From NCBI RefSeq assembly GCF_051668705.1, contig NZ_CP196351.1, positions 124,001 through 188,000 of the forward strand: DNA of 64,000 nucleotides. The letters are read 5' to 3'. The position numbers were made by a program, and so were the translations under genes. Below are positions 43,450 to 52,009 of this stretch, piece after piece. The notes under the pieces were generated by a model that was not told the DNA's origin, did not search any database, and worked only from the letters and a program-made list of their open reading frames with translations. Position 1 is the first letter of the stretch, and every line of letters starts with the position of its first letter. Source of the DNA: Alterisphingorhabdus sp051668705 (lineage in GTDB: Bacteria > Pseudomonadota > Alphaproteobacteria > Sphingomonadales > Sphingomonadaceae).

Positions 43450-43741
43450 TCTGCTTTGGCGCTTGCGATTGTCGAAGACACGGTCTCTCGCGCAGAAAAC
43501 TATTGCAAAAGGGCATATCCGTATCAACCGCCAGCGTGTGACCAAGCGTCACCATATTGTGCGGACCGGTGATGTTCTGACTATCGCGATGGGCAGCAAT
43601 GTGCGGACGCTAGAATTGCTGACATTGCCAGAGCGGCGCGGGCCGGCCAGCGAATCACAAAGCCATTATCATGTCATTGCGGAATATTCGCCCCGTACAG
43701 TGTCTGGAACATTGAAGCCGGAGGGGCCCTTAATAGCTTAG
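43430..43741 (+). CDS. S4-domain RNA-binding protein (HslR-like)
   Basis: A 103-residue protein with an S4 RNA-binding domain at the N-terminus (RLDSLLWRLRLSKTRSLAQKTIAKGHIRINRQRVTKRHHIVRTGDVLTI). HslR/Hsp15 is the closest known member; it binds 50S ribosomal subunits carrying nascent chains after heat shock. It overlaps the SUV3-like helicase gene by 20 nt, and in sphingomonads the helicase, S4, FdxA, CarD order is commonly seen. This supports an RNA-related operon. Confidence 0.87.
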   Translation: MAVRLDSLLWRLRLSKTRSLAQKTIAKGHIRINRQRVTKRHHIVRTGDVLTIAMGSNVRTLELLTLPERRGPASESQSHYHVIAEYSPRTVSGTLKPEGPLIA

Positions 43742-43850
43742 CTGATGATGGATAAAGTGATAATTTGCCAAGATAAAAGGTCTTTGGTTGACGCAAAGGG
43801 AAACAGTCAATAGCAACCATATAAGACATTCTAAGAGGAGCTACGCCAAA

Positions 43851-44189
43851 ATGACCTATGTGGTGACAGACGCATGTGTGAAGTGCAAATATATGGACTG
43901 CGTCGAGGTCTGCCCCGTCGATTGTTTTTACGAGGGCGAAAATATGCTGGTCATCAACCCCAGCGAATGCATTGATTGCGGTGTGTGCGAACCGGAATGT
44001 CCGGCGGAAGCTATTTTGCCTGATACTGAGGACGGCCTGGAAAAATGGCTGGAAGTGAACACAGAATATTCTGAAAAATGGCCGAATATCACCGTGAAAA
44101 GAGATTCGCCTGCGGATGCGGACGAGTTTAAAGGTGTTGAAGGCAAGTTTGAGAAATTCTTTTCCGCTGAACCTGGCGAGGGCGATTAA
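43851..44189 (+). CDS. fdxA: 7Fe ferredoxin FdxA
   Basis: A 112-residue ferredoxin with a [3Fe-4S] and a [4Fe-4S] cluster. The cluster cysteines are in CVKCKYMDCVEVCPVDC and CIDCGVCEPECP. The C-terminal acidic extension (KWPNITVKRDSPADADEFKG) is typical of the alphaproteobacterial FdxA. It is an electron carrier with several possible partners. AGAGGAG lies 13 nt before the ATG at 43851; the longer frame to 43788 is not supported. Confidence 0.95.
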   Translation: MTYVVTDACVKCKYMDCVEVCPVDCFYEGENMLVINPSECIDCGVCEPECPAEAILPDTEDGLEKWLEVNTEYSEKWPNITVKRDSPADADEFKGVEGKFEKFFSAEPGEGD

Positions 44190-44426
44190 TCTATCGCTCT
44201 AACAAGCTCTAAAGCGCTGCTTTTGGGCTTGTCCATCAATTAGGGTGGAAACACTGTCATTTTTCTGTTATGAAGGCTTTTGAGCGCAGAGGCATTGAGT
44301 CTTTGCGTCTTTTTACATGGTGGAACTAAATGGCGAAAATATGCCATTTGTCTATGTGGTAATAGAATAAGTGAAAAATATTATGGCCTATTACCAATAT
44401 TTCCCAGTGCGTTAGAAAGGTATTTT

Positions 44427-44960
44427 ATGTCTGCCAAGGCTTTGCCCTTTGATGTGGGCGACTATGTCGTTTACCCAAAACACGGTGTCGGTCGTGTGAT
44501 CGAATTACAGAATCAAGAAATTGCTGGAATGCAGCTCGAGCTATATGTTTTGCGCTTTGAAAAAGAGCGGATGACCCTGCGTGTCCCTACCAACAAGGTA
44601 GAAAGCATCGGCATGCGCAAATTGTCGTCTGACAAAACTTTGCGCGAGGCTCTCGACGTTTTGAAGAGCAAACCAAAGGTGAAGCGCACCATGTGGTCGC
44701 GCCGTGCGCAGGAATATGAAGCGAAAATCAATTCTGGTGATCTGGTCTCGATTGCAGAAGTGACCCGCGATCTGTTCCGCGCAGACGACCAGCCGGAACA
44801 GAGCTATTCTGAGCGGCAGATTTTTGAGGCGGCGTCGAGCCGTTTGGCACGCGAGCTCGCTGCCATGGAAAAGACAGACGAGCCAACTGCTCTCACCAAA
44901 ATTCTCGAAATTTTGAACGAGCATGCGCCGCTCTATTATGAGACGGCTGACGAAGCATAA
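44427..44960 (+). CDS. carD: CarD/CdnL family transcription regulator
   Basis: A 177-residue RNA-polymerase-binding protein. The N-terminal CarD/TRCF RID domain is seen in FDVGDYVVYPKHGVGRVIELQNQEIAGMQLELYVLRFEKERMTLRVPTNKVESIGMRKLS. The helical C-terminal part (MWSRRAQEYEAKINSGDLVSIAEVTRDLF) contacts DNA upstream of the -10 element. In Caulobacter the CdnL orthologue stabilises open complexes at growth genes and responds to (p)ppGpp; rsh lies nearby at 45955-48048. GAAAGG precedes the ATG at 44427. A rho-independent terminator follows 19 nt after the stop. Confidence 0.95.
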   Translation: MSAKALPFDVGDYVVYPKHGVGRVIELQNQEIAGMQLELYVLRFEKERMTLRVPTNKVESIGMRKLSSDKTLREALDVLKSKPKVKRTMWSRRAQEYEAKINSGDLVSIAEVTRDLFRADDQPEQSYSERQIFEAASSRLARELAAMEKTDEPTALTKILEILNEHAPLYYETADEA

Positions 44961-44979
44961 GCTATCATCCACATTATCA

Positions 44980-45006
44980 AAGGCCGCCTTTGAGCGGCCT
45001 TTTTTA
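44980..45006 (+). terminator. rho-independent terminator of carD
   Basis: The hairpin AGGCCGC-CTTTGA-GCGGCCT is followed directly by TTTTTA, with a perfect 7-bp stem, 19 nt after the carD stop. Confidence 0.93.
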
Positions 45007-45100
45007 TGTCTGCGTCCGAACATCAAAGCGCCAGAGCAACATAGTGATATTTGCCATAGTGTGGCTTGACGCAGCGGGCTTAAGCGTCAATGCTTTGCCT

Positions 45101-45919
45101 ATGAACAGAATAATGCCCCGCTTCCTTGTCTCTTTCGCGCTATTGCTCGGCATGACCGCACTTTTAACGCCCATTGATACTGCTCATGCGGCGGAGCGGC
45201 GATACAGTACGGGCAATTTTAACTCTGTCCGTATCTTTGGTGACTTTGATGTTGTTATAGAAAGTGCGCGCGGTCTTTCTGTGCGTGCGGAAGGTGACTC
45301 GTTGCTGATTAACCGCATCATTGTTCGCAGTTCGGGCAGGGTATTGACCATAAGAGAGCGCAATGTCGGCACATCGCCGCCCATATTTGATGACCGTATT
45401 GATAAAGGCCGCGAACGCATAAAAATCTATATAACGGCGCCGGCCCTTGCTTCGGTGAGCTATCAGGGCGACGGCAATATCTCTGTCGCTGAACTGCAAG
45501 GCAGCAAAACCAGCATGACATTGATCGGCAATGGCACCGGCATGGTGCAGCGGGTTGATAGTGACAATTTGGTGAGCAATATCAATGGTCGTGCTGTACT
45601 GACTCTGCTGGGCAATGCCAAGCGGCATCGTGTCGTGTTGCGCGGCTATGGCGGTGTGGATGCGCTTGAGCTGAGCAGTGAAAATGCTGAAATTATAGCC
45701 GAAGGTCCGGTAATTGCGGAAATTGCAGTGTCGGACTCGGTTTCTGGTCTGGCCAATGATGGCGCTGATGTGCTGGTGGTCGGCACTGAAGATTGCTCGG
45801 TGCGTACGCCATCACAAGACCGTGCTTACGGCTCTGGTCTCGCCGCTGCCAATGTTCGCTGCATATTGGTTGATGACCGGCCCGAAGAAGAAACGCCGTC
45901 CGGCCAAGCTGATAAATAG
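45101..45919 (+). CDS. exported GIN-domain (DUF2807) protein
   Basis: A 272-residue exported protein. The signal peptide is MNRIMPRFLVSFALLLGMTALLTPIDTAHA. The mature chain has the repetitive beta-solenoid pattern of the DUF2807/GIN domain (FNSVRIFGDFDVVIESARGLSVRAEGDSLLINRI, ITAPALASVSYQGDGNISVAEL), which in other proteins forms a surface or periplasmic scaffold. Two cysteines near the C-terminus may bridge. The function is unknown. It lies in tail-to-tail orientation with rsh. ATG at 45101 or 45113; the carD terminator separates it from the preceding operon. Confidence 0.8.
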   Translation: MNRIMPRFLVSFALLLGMTALLTPIDTAHAAERRYSTGNFNSVRIFGDFDVVIESARGLSVRAEGDSLLINRIIVRSSGRVLTIRERNVGTSPPIFDDRIDKGRERIKIYITAPALASVSYQGDGNISVAELQGSKTSMTLIGNGTGMVQRVDSDNLVSNINGRAVLTLLGNAKRHRVVLRGYGGVDALELSSENAEIIAEGPVIAEIAVSDSVSGLANDGADVLVVGTEDCSVRTPSQDRAYGSGLAAANVRCILVDDRPEEETPSGQADK

Positions 45920-45954
45920 CGCTAGCTTCCTATTTGCCGAAATCAGGCGATGCG

Positions 45955-48048
45955 TTAAATTCTCTCTGTTTCCACTGAGGCATCGGATGCCCTGATAGCA
46001 GAGATAATCTGCATCAAATGCTGGACATCTTTAACTTCAAGGTCGATTTCAAACACGTGGAATGGCTCTTCGCGCTGCACTAGCCGCAAGTTGATGATAT
46101 TGGCCATATGGTGCCCCAGAATTGCGGTCAGTTCCGCCAATGTGCCGGGTTTATTTTGCAGGGTGGAGCGCAAACGCGCGGTTGCCCCTATGGCGCGCGG
46201 ATCCCATGATAAATCGACCCAGTCAGCGTCCACACCATTGGCCAAAGTCATGCAGTCAATGGCATGGACCTCTACGGGCGAATTTTCACGGCGCAGACCA
46301 ACAATGCGATCGCCCGGAACAGGGTGGCAGCATTGGCCCAGCTCATAAGCAAGGCCCGGTGTAAGGCCGCGAATGGTCAGTGCATGGTTAGGCCGTGGCC
46401 AATCATGTGGGCGCTTATCCTCGGCAGTGCTGCCCGGCACCAATGCTTCCATCAGCGCTTCATCAGTGATTTTGTGCGCACCAATTGCATGCATCAAATC
46501 TTCTTCGGTTGGGATGTCGAGCCTTTCCATGGCTGCTGTCATTGCTTTTTTGCCGATCTTGCCGGGCAATTGTTCGCAGATCTGGTCATAGAGCATACGG
46601 CCAACCGCGCCGATTTCCTCGCGTTCCTTATGGCGGACCGAGCGGCGGATAGCGGCGCGCGCTTTGCCGGTAACAACAAAGTTGAGCGATGATGGTTGCG
46701 GTGTGCTGCCCTCTGATTTCAGAATTTCAACAATATCGCCATTTTTGAGACCTGAGCGCAGCGGCGCTGTACGCCGGTTTATCCTTGCTGCAACGGCCTG
46801 ATCGCCCAAATCGGTATGCACGGCATAGGCAAAGTCGAGAGCGGTTGCTCCGCGCGGCAATTGGTGCAGCACACCCTTGGGTGTAAACGCAAAAATGCGA
46901 TCTTGATACATGGCCATGCGAGTATGCTCGAGCAATTCCTCAGCATCTTTGGCATTATCCAGAATTTCGAGCAGATCGCGAATCCAGCCAGCCTGCCCAT
47001 CCGGTGTCGCATCATGCTGTTTATATGCCCAGTGCGCAGCCAGACCAAATTCACTCTGTCGATGCATCTCCTCGCTACGGATTTGTATTTCGACCTGCAT
47101 GGATTCACCAAAGATGATGGCGGTGTGCAAGGAACGATACCCATTGCGCTTGGGTGTAGAAATATAGTCCTTGAAACGGCCCGGAATCATTTTCCAATTG
47201 CTATGGATGGCACCCAATGCGCGATAGCAATCTTCGACATTGTCCGTGATAATGCGAAAGGCAATAATATCGGTCATATCCTCAAAAGTGACATGCCGTT
47301 CAGCCATTTTGCGCCAGATAGAATAAGGATGTTTTTCGCGGCCACTCACTGTCGCGCGGATTTGTTTTTCGCTAATACAAAGGCCGAGCTCTTTACTGAT
47401 AAGTTCAACCGGTTCAGCGCCGCCTTGCTTAATCAGTTCGAGCCGTTCGACGATCGTCGCATAGCCATTGGGCTCTAGTTGTTCGAACGCCAGAAGCTGC
47501 ATCTCGCGCATATATTCATACATGCCGATACGCTCTGCCAAAGGCGCATATATCTCCATAGTTTCTTTGGCTATACGCTGGCGCTTTTCGGGCTTTTTGA
47601 TGTGATGCAGGGTGCGCATATTGTGCAGCCTGTCGGCCAGTTTGACGAGCAGCACCCGCAGATCATTCGACATGGCAAGTAGGAATTTGCGCAAATTCTC
47701 CGCCGCGCGCTCATCATCTGTTTGCGCTTCAATACGCGATAATTTGGTAACGCCATCGACCATTTGGGCAATTTCTTTGCCAAACAGATCCTCAATTTCC
47801 TCGACGGTGGTCAGCGTGTCTTCAACCGTGTCATGCAGCAAAGCCGTGACAATGGTTTCCTGACCAAGCCGTAAATCGGTCATTAGGCCAGCAACTTCTA
47901 TCGGATGGCTGAAATAAGGGTCGCCGCTGGCGCGTTTTTGGCTGCCATGTTTCTGCACAGAAAAGACATAGGCGCGGTTGATCAGCGCCTCATCTACATC
48001 GGGGTCATAACTTCTAACCCGTTCTACAAGTTCATATTGTCGCAGCAT
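45955..48048 (-). CDS. rsh: bifunctional (p)ppGpp synthetase/hydrolase
   Basis: A 697-residue RelA/SpoT homologue. The N-terminal HD hydrolase domain has SHPIEVAGLMTDL (H48) and ALLHDTVEDT (H72-D73), which favours a working hydrolase. The synthetase domain follows (EKHPYSIWRKM, DMTDIIAFRIITDNVEDCYRALGAIH), then TGS (IFAFTPKGVLHQLPRGATALDFAYAVHTDLG, about 385-445) and a C-terminal ACT domain (about 620-697). One bifunctional Rsh is the usual state in alphaproteobacteria. Upstream on the same strand is an unusually structured 237-bp gap. Confidence 0.96.
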   Translation of the reverse strand: MLRQYELVERVRSYDPDVDEALINRAYVFSVQKHGSQKRASGDPYFSHPIEVAGLMTDLRLGQETIVTALLHDTVEDTLTTVEEIEDLFGKEIAQMVDGVTKLSRIEAQTDDERAAENLRKFLLAMSNDLRVLLVKLADRLHNMRTLHHIKKPEKRQRIAKETMEIYAPLAERIGMYEYMREMQLLAFEQLEPNGYATIVERLELIKQGGAEPVELISKELGLCISEKQIRATVSGREKHPYSIWRKMAERHVTFEDMTDIIAFRIITDNVEDCYRALGAIHSNWKMIPGRFKDYISTPKRNGYRSLHTAIIFGESMQVEIQIRSEEMHRQSEFGLAAHWAYKQHDATPDGQAGWIRDLLEILDNAKDAEELLEHTRMAMYQDRIFAFTPKGVLHQLPRGATALDFAYAVHTDLGDQAVAARINRRTAPLRSGLKNGDIVEILKSEGSTPQPSSLNFVVTGKARAAIRRSVRHKEREEIGAVGRMLYDQICEQLPGKIGKKAMTAAMERLDIPTEEDLMHAIGAHKITDEALMEALVPGSTAEDKRPHDWPRPNHALTIRGLTPGLAYELGQCCHPVPGDRIVGLRRENSPVEVHAIDCMTLANGVDADWVDLSWDPRAIGATARLRSTLQNKPGTLAELTAILGHHMANIINLRLVQREEPFHVFEIDLEVKDVQHLMQIISAIRASDASVETERI

Positions 48049-48090
48049 CTATACAGATGAAGTGCTTTTGCGAAAAATTGCAACAAAAAA

Positions 48091-48174
48091 GCCCGTATTT
48101 TCCAAAGCTGTCGTTCGGAAGAGGAAAAGAAACGACAGCAGATCATCTTTTAGATGGCTTGGAAAAATACGGGC
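48091..48174 (-). terminator. branched stem-loop with U-tract upstream of rsh
   Basis: On the minus strand a 15-bp outer stem (GCCCGTATTTTTCCAA pairing with TTGGAAAATACGGGC, one bulge) encloses two hairpins, CATCT-AAA-AGATG and GCTGTCGTT pairing with AACGACAGC. The outer stem is followed at once by TTTTTTG. This looks like an intrinsic terminator with a branched head. It could end the CC_3452 transcript or attenuate rsh. Confidence 0.68.
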
Positions 48175-48179
48175 CGAGT

Positions 48180-48275
48180 TTTGGTCTTGCGCAATGCAAT
48201 GGCGGTTTTGGCTGGGCATTATAGCCCTGAGGTTAAGGGGGGCAGTGCCAAAACCGCCATCATGCTGAGACCAAA
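48180..48275. other. second long stem-loop, CC_3452-rsh gap
   Basis: A perfect 14-bp inverted repeat, ATGGCGGTTTTGGC (48199-48212) and GCCAAAACCGCCAT (48247-48260), is enclosed by an outer 8-bp arm TTTGGTCT/AGACCAAA (48180-48187, 48268-48275) and holds an inner hairpin GGGC-ATTATA-GCCC. It lies 10 nt from the CC_3452 stop codon. Confidence 0.65.
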
Positions 48276-48285
48276 TGGCGTTTAA

Positions 48286-48618
48286 TTATGCTTTGGCGTT
48301 ACAGGTGCTCATGTCTTCGGCGGCAAAAGCTTCACCACGAACACTAAAAGTTTCCAATGCGCCCATTTTCTTCGCCAACCGTGCACAGACATTGGTTGGG
48401 CGGCTTGTTGCTTTGCGAGCGCGGCATGTATCGCCTGAACACTGCCATACAACACCGCGGATAATTTCGGTTTTGGCTTCTTCAATCGGTGTGCTCAACT
48501 TGGCCACATAATATGGGCCTTTGGCCGCGGCGGCTGGGGCTGATGCCAAAACAACAGTTGCGGCAAAGGCGACAGCGGCTGCAAAAAACTTCTGGGCAAA
48601 ATTTGGGGATTGGGTCAT
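48286..48618 (-). CDS. CC_3452-family exported protein
   Basis: A 110-residue secreted protein with a signal peptide (FFAAAVAFAATVVLASAPAAAA) and a short mature domain YYVAKLSTPIEEAKTEIIRGVVWQCSGDTCRARKATSRPTNVCARLAKKMGALETFSV. Four cysteines (QCSGDTC, NVC, STC) could form two disulfides. The layout matches the CC_3452 family of alphaproteobacteria, whose function is unknown. A signal-peptide-length hydrophobic N-terminus fixes the start. Confidence 0.82.
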   Translation of the reverse strand: MTQSPNFAQKFFAAAVAFAATVVLASAPAAAAKGPYYVAKLSTPIEEAKTEIIRGVVWQCSGDTCRARKATSRPTNVCARLAKKMGALETFSVRGEAFAAEDMSTCNAKA

Positions 48619-48687
48619 TATATATTCCTTAGTTGTAAAAATCGATGCAAGAGCTTAGGTTGCGAATCAATACCTAATATATTCAGT

Positions 48688-48705
48688 TTTTAGTTGCAAC
48701 TAAAA
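48688..48705. promoter_or_regulatory. perfect 18-bp palindrome, HxlR operator candidate
   Basis: TTTTAGTTGCAACTAAAA is perfectly self-complementary. It lies between the divergent CC_3452 and HxlR-type regulator genes, 41 bp before the HxlR start. Position and symmetry suggest a regulator binding site, probably for the HxlR protein itself. Confidence 0.6.
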
Positions 48706-48746
48706 ACTTATAATTTGTGCCATAAGAGCATGTGGAGCGGATATTT

Positions 48747-49262
48747 ATGGGAAAATTGCGTGAGCCTTTGGGCGAACTGACTGACAGTTGCGGGCTGCCT
48801 ATGGCGCTTGAAGCGATGGGCGAACGTTGGTCATTTATGATCTTACGCGCCAGTTTCAACGGCCTTCATCATTTTGAGGAATTTCTTGAAGAACTGGGGA
48901 TTGCCCGTAACATATTGTCCAACCGTCTGACGAAATTGGTGCAAGCAGGTATCTTAAAGCGTGCGCCATGCGTTGATGACCGTCGGCGCATTGAATATCG
49001 CCTGACCGAAAAGGGGCTCGATCTTTTGCCAGCCATGATCGCTCTGCGGCAATGGGGTGAGCGCTGGGGCACAGGTATTCCATCCAATCCAGTATTGTGT
49101 GATGAACGCGATAGATTGCCTATCGCGCAATTGGTGCTGCGGTCCCATGATGGTCGAACATTAGGGCCAAAAGACCTGTGCTGGATTGATGAGAATGACT
49201 TAGACAACATGGAGTCTAAGCATCAACCTGCCGATATTCGTCAATTGGTTGGCGGTTCCTGA
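48747..49262 (+). CDS. HxlR-type winged-helix transcription regulator
   Basis: A 171-residue regulator of the HxlR group. It opens with a conserved Cys (ELTDSCGLPMALEAMGERWSFMILRASFNGLHHFEEF), then the winged-helix recognition region GIARNILSNRLTKLVQAGILKRAP and the wing RRRIEYRLTEKGLDLLP. The N-terminal Cys can be a redox sensor in this family. The C-terminal 60 residues (after RWGTG) have no clear family match. GTGGAG is 10 nt before the ATG at 48747. It is divergent from the CC_3452 gene; the 128-nt gap contains a near-palindromic AT-rich stretch (TTTTAGTTGCAACTAAAA) at about 48688-48705, a plausible operator. Confidence 0.86.
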   Translation: MGKLREPLGELTDSCGLPMALEAMGERWSFMILRASFNGLHHFEEFLEELGIARNILSNRLTKLVQAGILKRAPCVDDRRRIEYRLTEKGLDLLPAMIALRQWGERWGTGIPSNPVLCDERDRLPIAQLVLRSHDGRTLGPKDLCWIDENDLDNMESKHQPADIRQLVGGS

Positions 49263-49296
49263 TCGCAATATATGGCTTATGATTAAGCGCTAGCGT

Positions 49297-50097
49297 CTAA
49301 CCTTGTTGGGATTGCGCAGAAACCTTTTCTGCACGTGGCCGCAAATGCGCCAATGCAGCGTCATGAATGCCTTTGGCGCTACAAAGCACACCGAAATGCA
49401 CCGGGCGCGGCGATGTAAAAATGAGTGGCTTACCTGTCGCTTCTGTTGCCATAGCCCCTGATTCCAGAACGATAAGCGCTGCCGCTGCCAAGTCCCAAGC
49501 ATAGCCCCATCGTAAAGTGGCGACCAGGTCGGCCTGATCACTGGCGATCATAGCCATACGCAGCGCAATGCTGTTCGGCTTCTCTACCATGCTCAAAATA
49601 TTGTCTGCTTCTGACAAACTGTCAGTCGGCACTCTTGCCCCGTTGAGAGATTGCCTCTGACTGCCGCTCAGCGTCTGACCATTGCAATCCGCGCCTTCGC
49701 CGCGCACTGCCATCCACATCTGGTCTTTTGTGGGTGCATAAAGTGCGGCCAATTGCGGGACGCCGGCAACGCAATAGGCCACAGAAACGGCCCAGCCATT
49801 TCGACCACGAATAAAGTCGCGCGTGCCGTCAATGGGATCGACAATCCACATAGGCTGGTCGTCATGGCGGCTAGCGGCATTGTCGCTTTCCTCTGAAAGC
49901 CAACCTGCATCTTTGTTCAGCCTACCCAGAGCCTCACGCAAATATCCGTCAACGGCCAGATCAGTTTTTGTCACGGGATGGCCCGGCGTCTTGTCCCAAC
50001 TCTCTAATATTTTGCCAGGACGAAAATTTTCCAGCGCCAGCATACCGGCATCGCGAACAATTTGCGCCAATTCTTTAGGTTGAGGGGTGAGGGCCAT
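49297..50097 (-). CDS. inositol monophosphatase family phosphatase
   Basis: A 266-residue Mg2+/Li+-type phosphatase. Metal ligands are in LSEESDN (Glu), WIVDPIDGTRDFIRG (the DPIDGT motif) and the C-terminal WDLAAAALIVLESGA (WDxAA motif). It could be an inositol monophosphatase, CysQ-like 3'(2'),5'-bisphosphate nucleotidase or histidinol phosphatase; the sequence alone does not decide. Its ATG overlaps the stop of pmbA (TAATG), so the two are co-translated. Confidence 0.88.
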   Translation of the reverse strand: MALTPQPKELAQIVRDAGMLALENFRPGKILESWDKTPGHPVTKTDLAVDGYLREALGRLNKDAGWLSEESDNAASRHDDQPMWIVDPIDGTRDFIRGRNGWAVSVAYCVAGVPQLAALYAPTKDQMWMAVRGEGADCNGQTLSGSQRQSLNGARVPTDSLSEADNILSMVEKPNSIALRMAMIASDQADLVATLRWGYAWDLAAAALIVLESGAMATEATGKPLIFTSPRPVHFGVLCSAKGIHDAALAHLRPRAEKVSAQSQQG

Positions 50098-51461
50098 TAC
50101 TGGCCTGCGATAGTCATGCCATCAACCCGCAAAGTTGGTGTGTTGATAGCGCGGTGCATCGACAGATCGTCAGCTGCTGTCATCGCAGCAAACATATCCA
50201 GCAAATTGCCAGCAATGGTGATCTCGCTAACGGCCTCTGCAATAACCCCGCCACGAATGGCAAAGCCGCTTGCGCCGCGACTATAATCGCCTGTTACGGC
50301 ATTCATGCCCTGTCCGGCCAGTTCTGTGACATATACGCCTTCTTCTATATCGGCCATCAATGTTTCCGGGCTGATGCTGCCAGCCACAAGATGGACATTG
50401 GTCGCAGAAATGCCGGGGCTTCCGCCAATGCCGCGACTGGCATGGCCAGTGGTTTCCATCCCCAGTTGAGCGGCCGCTGCACTGTTCAACAGCCAGCCAG
50501 TCAATGCACCATTATGCACCAGTTCCTTGCGTGTCGTGGCCACGCCCTCACCGTCAAACAGGCGTGAACGCAGGCCCCGCGCATAATGCGGATCATCAAT
50601 GATAGAGATGGCACTATCAAAGATAGTTTTGCCCAGATGTTCCTGCAAGAAACTGGATTTGCGGGCCACAGATGTACCGCTAATCGCGCCAAGGAAATGC
50701 CCAATCAAACTGCCTGCCACACGTGGGTCAAAGATAACGGGCCGCACACCGCTTGCCATGGTCTGCGGGTTCATACGGGCTATAGCGCGTTCACCAGCAC
50801 GTCTGCCAATGGCCTGCGGCGATTCCAGGTCGCTATAATGCCGCGCTGTGCGATAGGCATAATCGCGCTGCATATTGGCTCCTTCACCGGCCAGAACGCT
50901 GGCGCTGGTGCCAAATATTGATGTGCTATAAGCAGCGGAGAAACCATTGCTTGTAGCAAGAGCGATAAGCGACGACCCCGCACTCGCAGAACCGCCTTCA
51001 GAATTGGTGACACCATCAACTGCGCGCGCAGCATCTTCTGCAGCCAGCGCATCGGCCTGTAATATGGCAGGATCATTATGTCCGTTCTTGTCACTGAGCG
51101 CCAGAGCGTCCTGCTGCTGAGCAATATCTTCGCGTGTATAGAGCAATTCTTCAGGCGCAAGCCGTGCAAATTCATCTTCCGGTGCCAGCCGCGCCATGGC
51201 GATGGCGCGTTCTACCAGCTGTTCAAGCGATGCAGTATCAAAGCTGTTGGTGGAAACACTGGCATGCCTGGTGCCGTCAAACACGCGCAGGCCAAGGTCG
51301 CTGCTCTCACTGCGTTGCACATCTTCCAATGACCCCAAACGGATTTGCACATCGGTCGATTGTTCGCTGACAAAAATTGTGTCGGCTCCGGTCGCCCCTG
51401 CCTTGATAGCTCGGGCAACGCAGTCGGCCGCGATTTCGCGGGCTTTATCTTCTTCGATCAT
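50097..51461 (-). CDS. pmbA: TldE/PmbA family metallopeptidase subunit
   Basis: A 454-residue member of the TldD/PmbA family. TldD and TldE/PmbA form a hetero-complex that degrades small peptides and antitoxins and matures microcin B17-type precursors. TldE lacks the zinc motif of TldD, and indeed no HExxxH-type site is seen here. Typical blocks are GLRVFDGTRHASVSTN, VIFDPRVAGSLIGHFLGAISG and the C-terminal GDYSRGASGFAIRGG. No tldD is present in the window. The gene is the first of a pair with the phosphatase. Confidence 0.9.
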   Translation of the reverse strand: MIEEDKAREIAADCVARAIKAGATGADTIFVSEQSTDVQIRLGSLEDVQRSESSDLGLRVFDGTRHASVSTNSFDTASLEQLVERAIAMARLAPEDEFARLAPEELLYTREDIAQQQDALALSDKNGHNDPAILQADALAAEDAARAVDGVTNSEGGSASAGSSLIALATSNGFSAAYSTSIFGTSASVLAGEGANMQRDYAYRTARHYSDLESPQAIGRRAGERAIARMNPQTMASGVRPVIFDPRVAGSLIGHFLGAISGTSVARKSSFLQEHLGKTIFDSAISIIDDPHYARGLRSRLFDGEGVATTRKELVHNGALTGWLLNSAAAAQLGMETTGHASRGIGGSPGISATNVHLVAGSISPETLMADIEEGVYVTELAGQGMNAVTGDYSRGASGFAIRGGVIAEAVSEITIAGNLLDMFAAMTAADDLSMHRAINTPTLRVDGMTIAGQ

Positions 51462-51613
51462 GACAAGACCTATCCTTCATGGCAGCTATATAAGCAAGGA
51501 CCATAAGGAGGTTAATGCACTAAATTGCTTATCAATATGCTATATTGCCAGGCCATCTTTGCCAGCATAGGTGGGGCATGCCTATTGCTGCCCCATATTG
51601 GCTCGACATGCTT

Positions 51614-52009
51614 TTAGAAAATCGCGTGCAAAATTTTGGCAGTGCCGGCAACTATGAATGGGAAGGCAATGGCGGCACACCATAGCAAGATGGTATCGCG
51701 GCGGAACAGACGAGCATATGTCATGTCATCATTATCTGCCATATGTTCCCAGCGCCGTTCAAAGTTACGACACGCAGGAATGACAAGCGCGACGAGAGCG
51801 ACCAAGGCAAAATAGGGCAGAATTGAGCGTGAGTCGCCTTTAATGGCCGACATGCCAACAAAGATTTGTAAACCGGTATAGGTTAATAGGGCATAGGCGA
51901 TATGGTTGCTCATCTTTTGCGACCATGTCAGAGGCTTTGCAGTAGCCGCCGCATCATAATACGCTGTATTATCAAGGTTTTTCGATGGGTTCTTTGCTGT
52001 CTCAGCCAT
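51614..52009 (-). CDS. three-helix membrane protein of unknown function
   Basis: A 131-residue protein with about three transmembrane segments (HIAYALLTYTGLQIFVGMS, ILPYFALVALVALVIP, TILLWCAAIAFPFIVAGTA) and a polar N-terminus (about 30 residues). I do not recognise a family. A 7-bp inverted repeat TGGGGCA/TGCCCCA lies just beyond its stop (51572-51595) but has no T-tract. Confidence 0.65.
   Translation of the reverse strand: MAETAKNPSKNLDNTAYYDAAATAKPLTWSQKMSNHIAYALLTYTGLQIFVGMSAIKGDSRSILPYFALVALVALVIPACRNFERRWEHMADNDDMTYARLFRRDTILLWCAAIAFPFIVAGTAKILHAIF

Noticed and set aside
42774..43481. 235-codon minus-strand open frame opposite the SUV3-like helicase tail
   Set aside because: Its Pro/Leu/Ser-rich translation mirrors the Lys/Gly-rich tail on the coding strand; no motif or ribosome-binding site.
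46816..47478. 220-codon plus-strand open frame inside rsh
   Set aside because: Antisense to a fully conserved synthetase domain, with no recognisable domain of its own.
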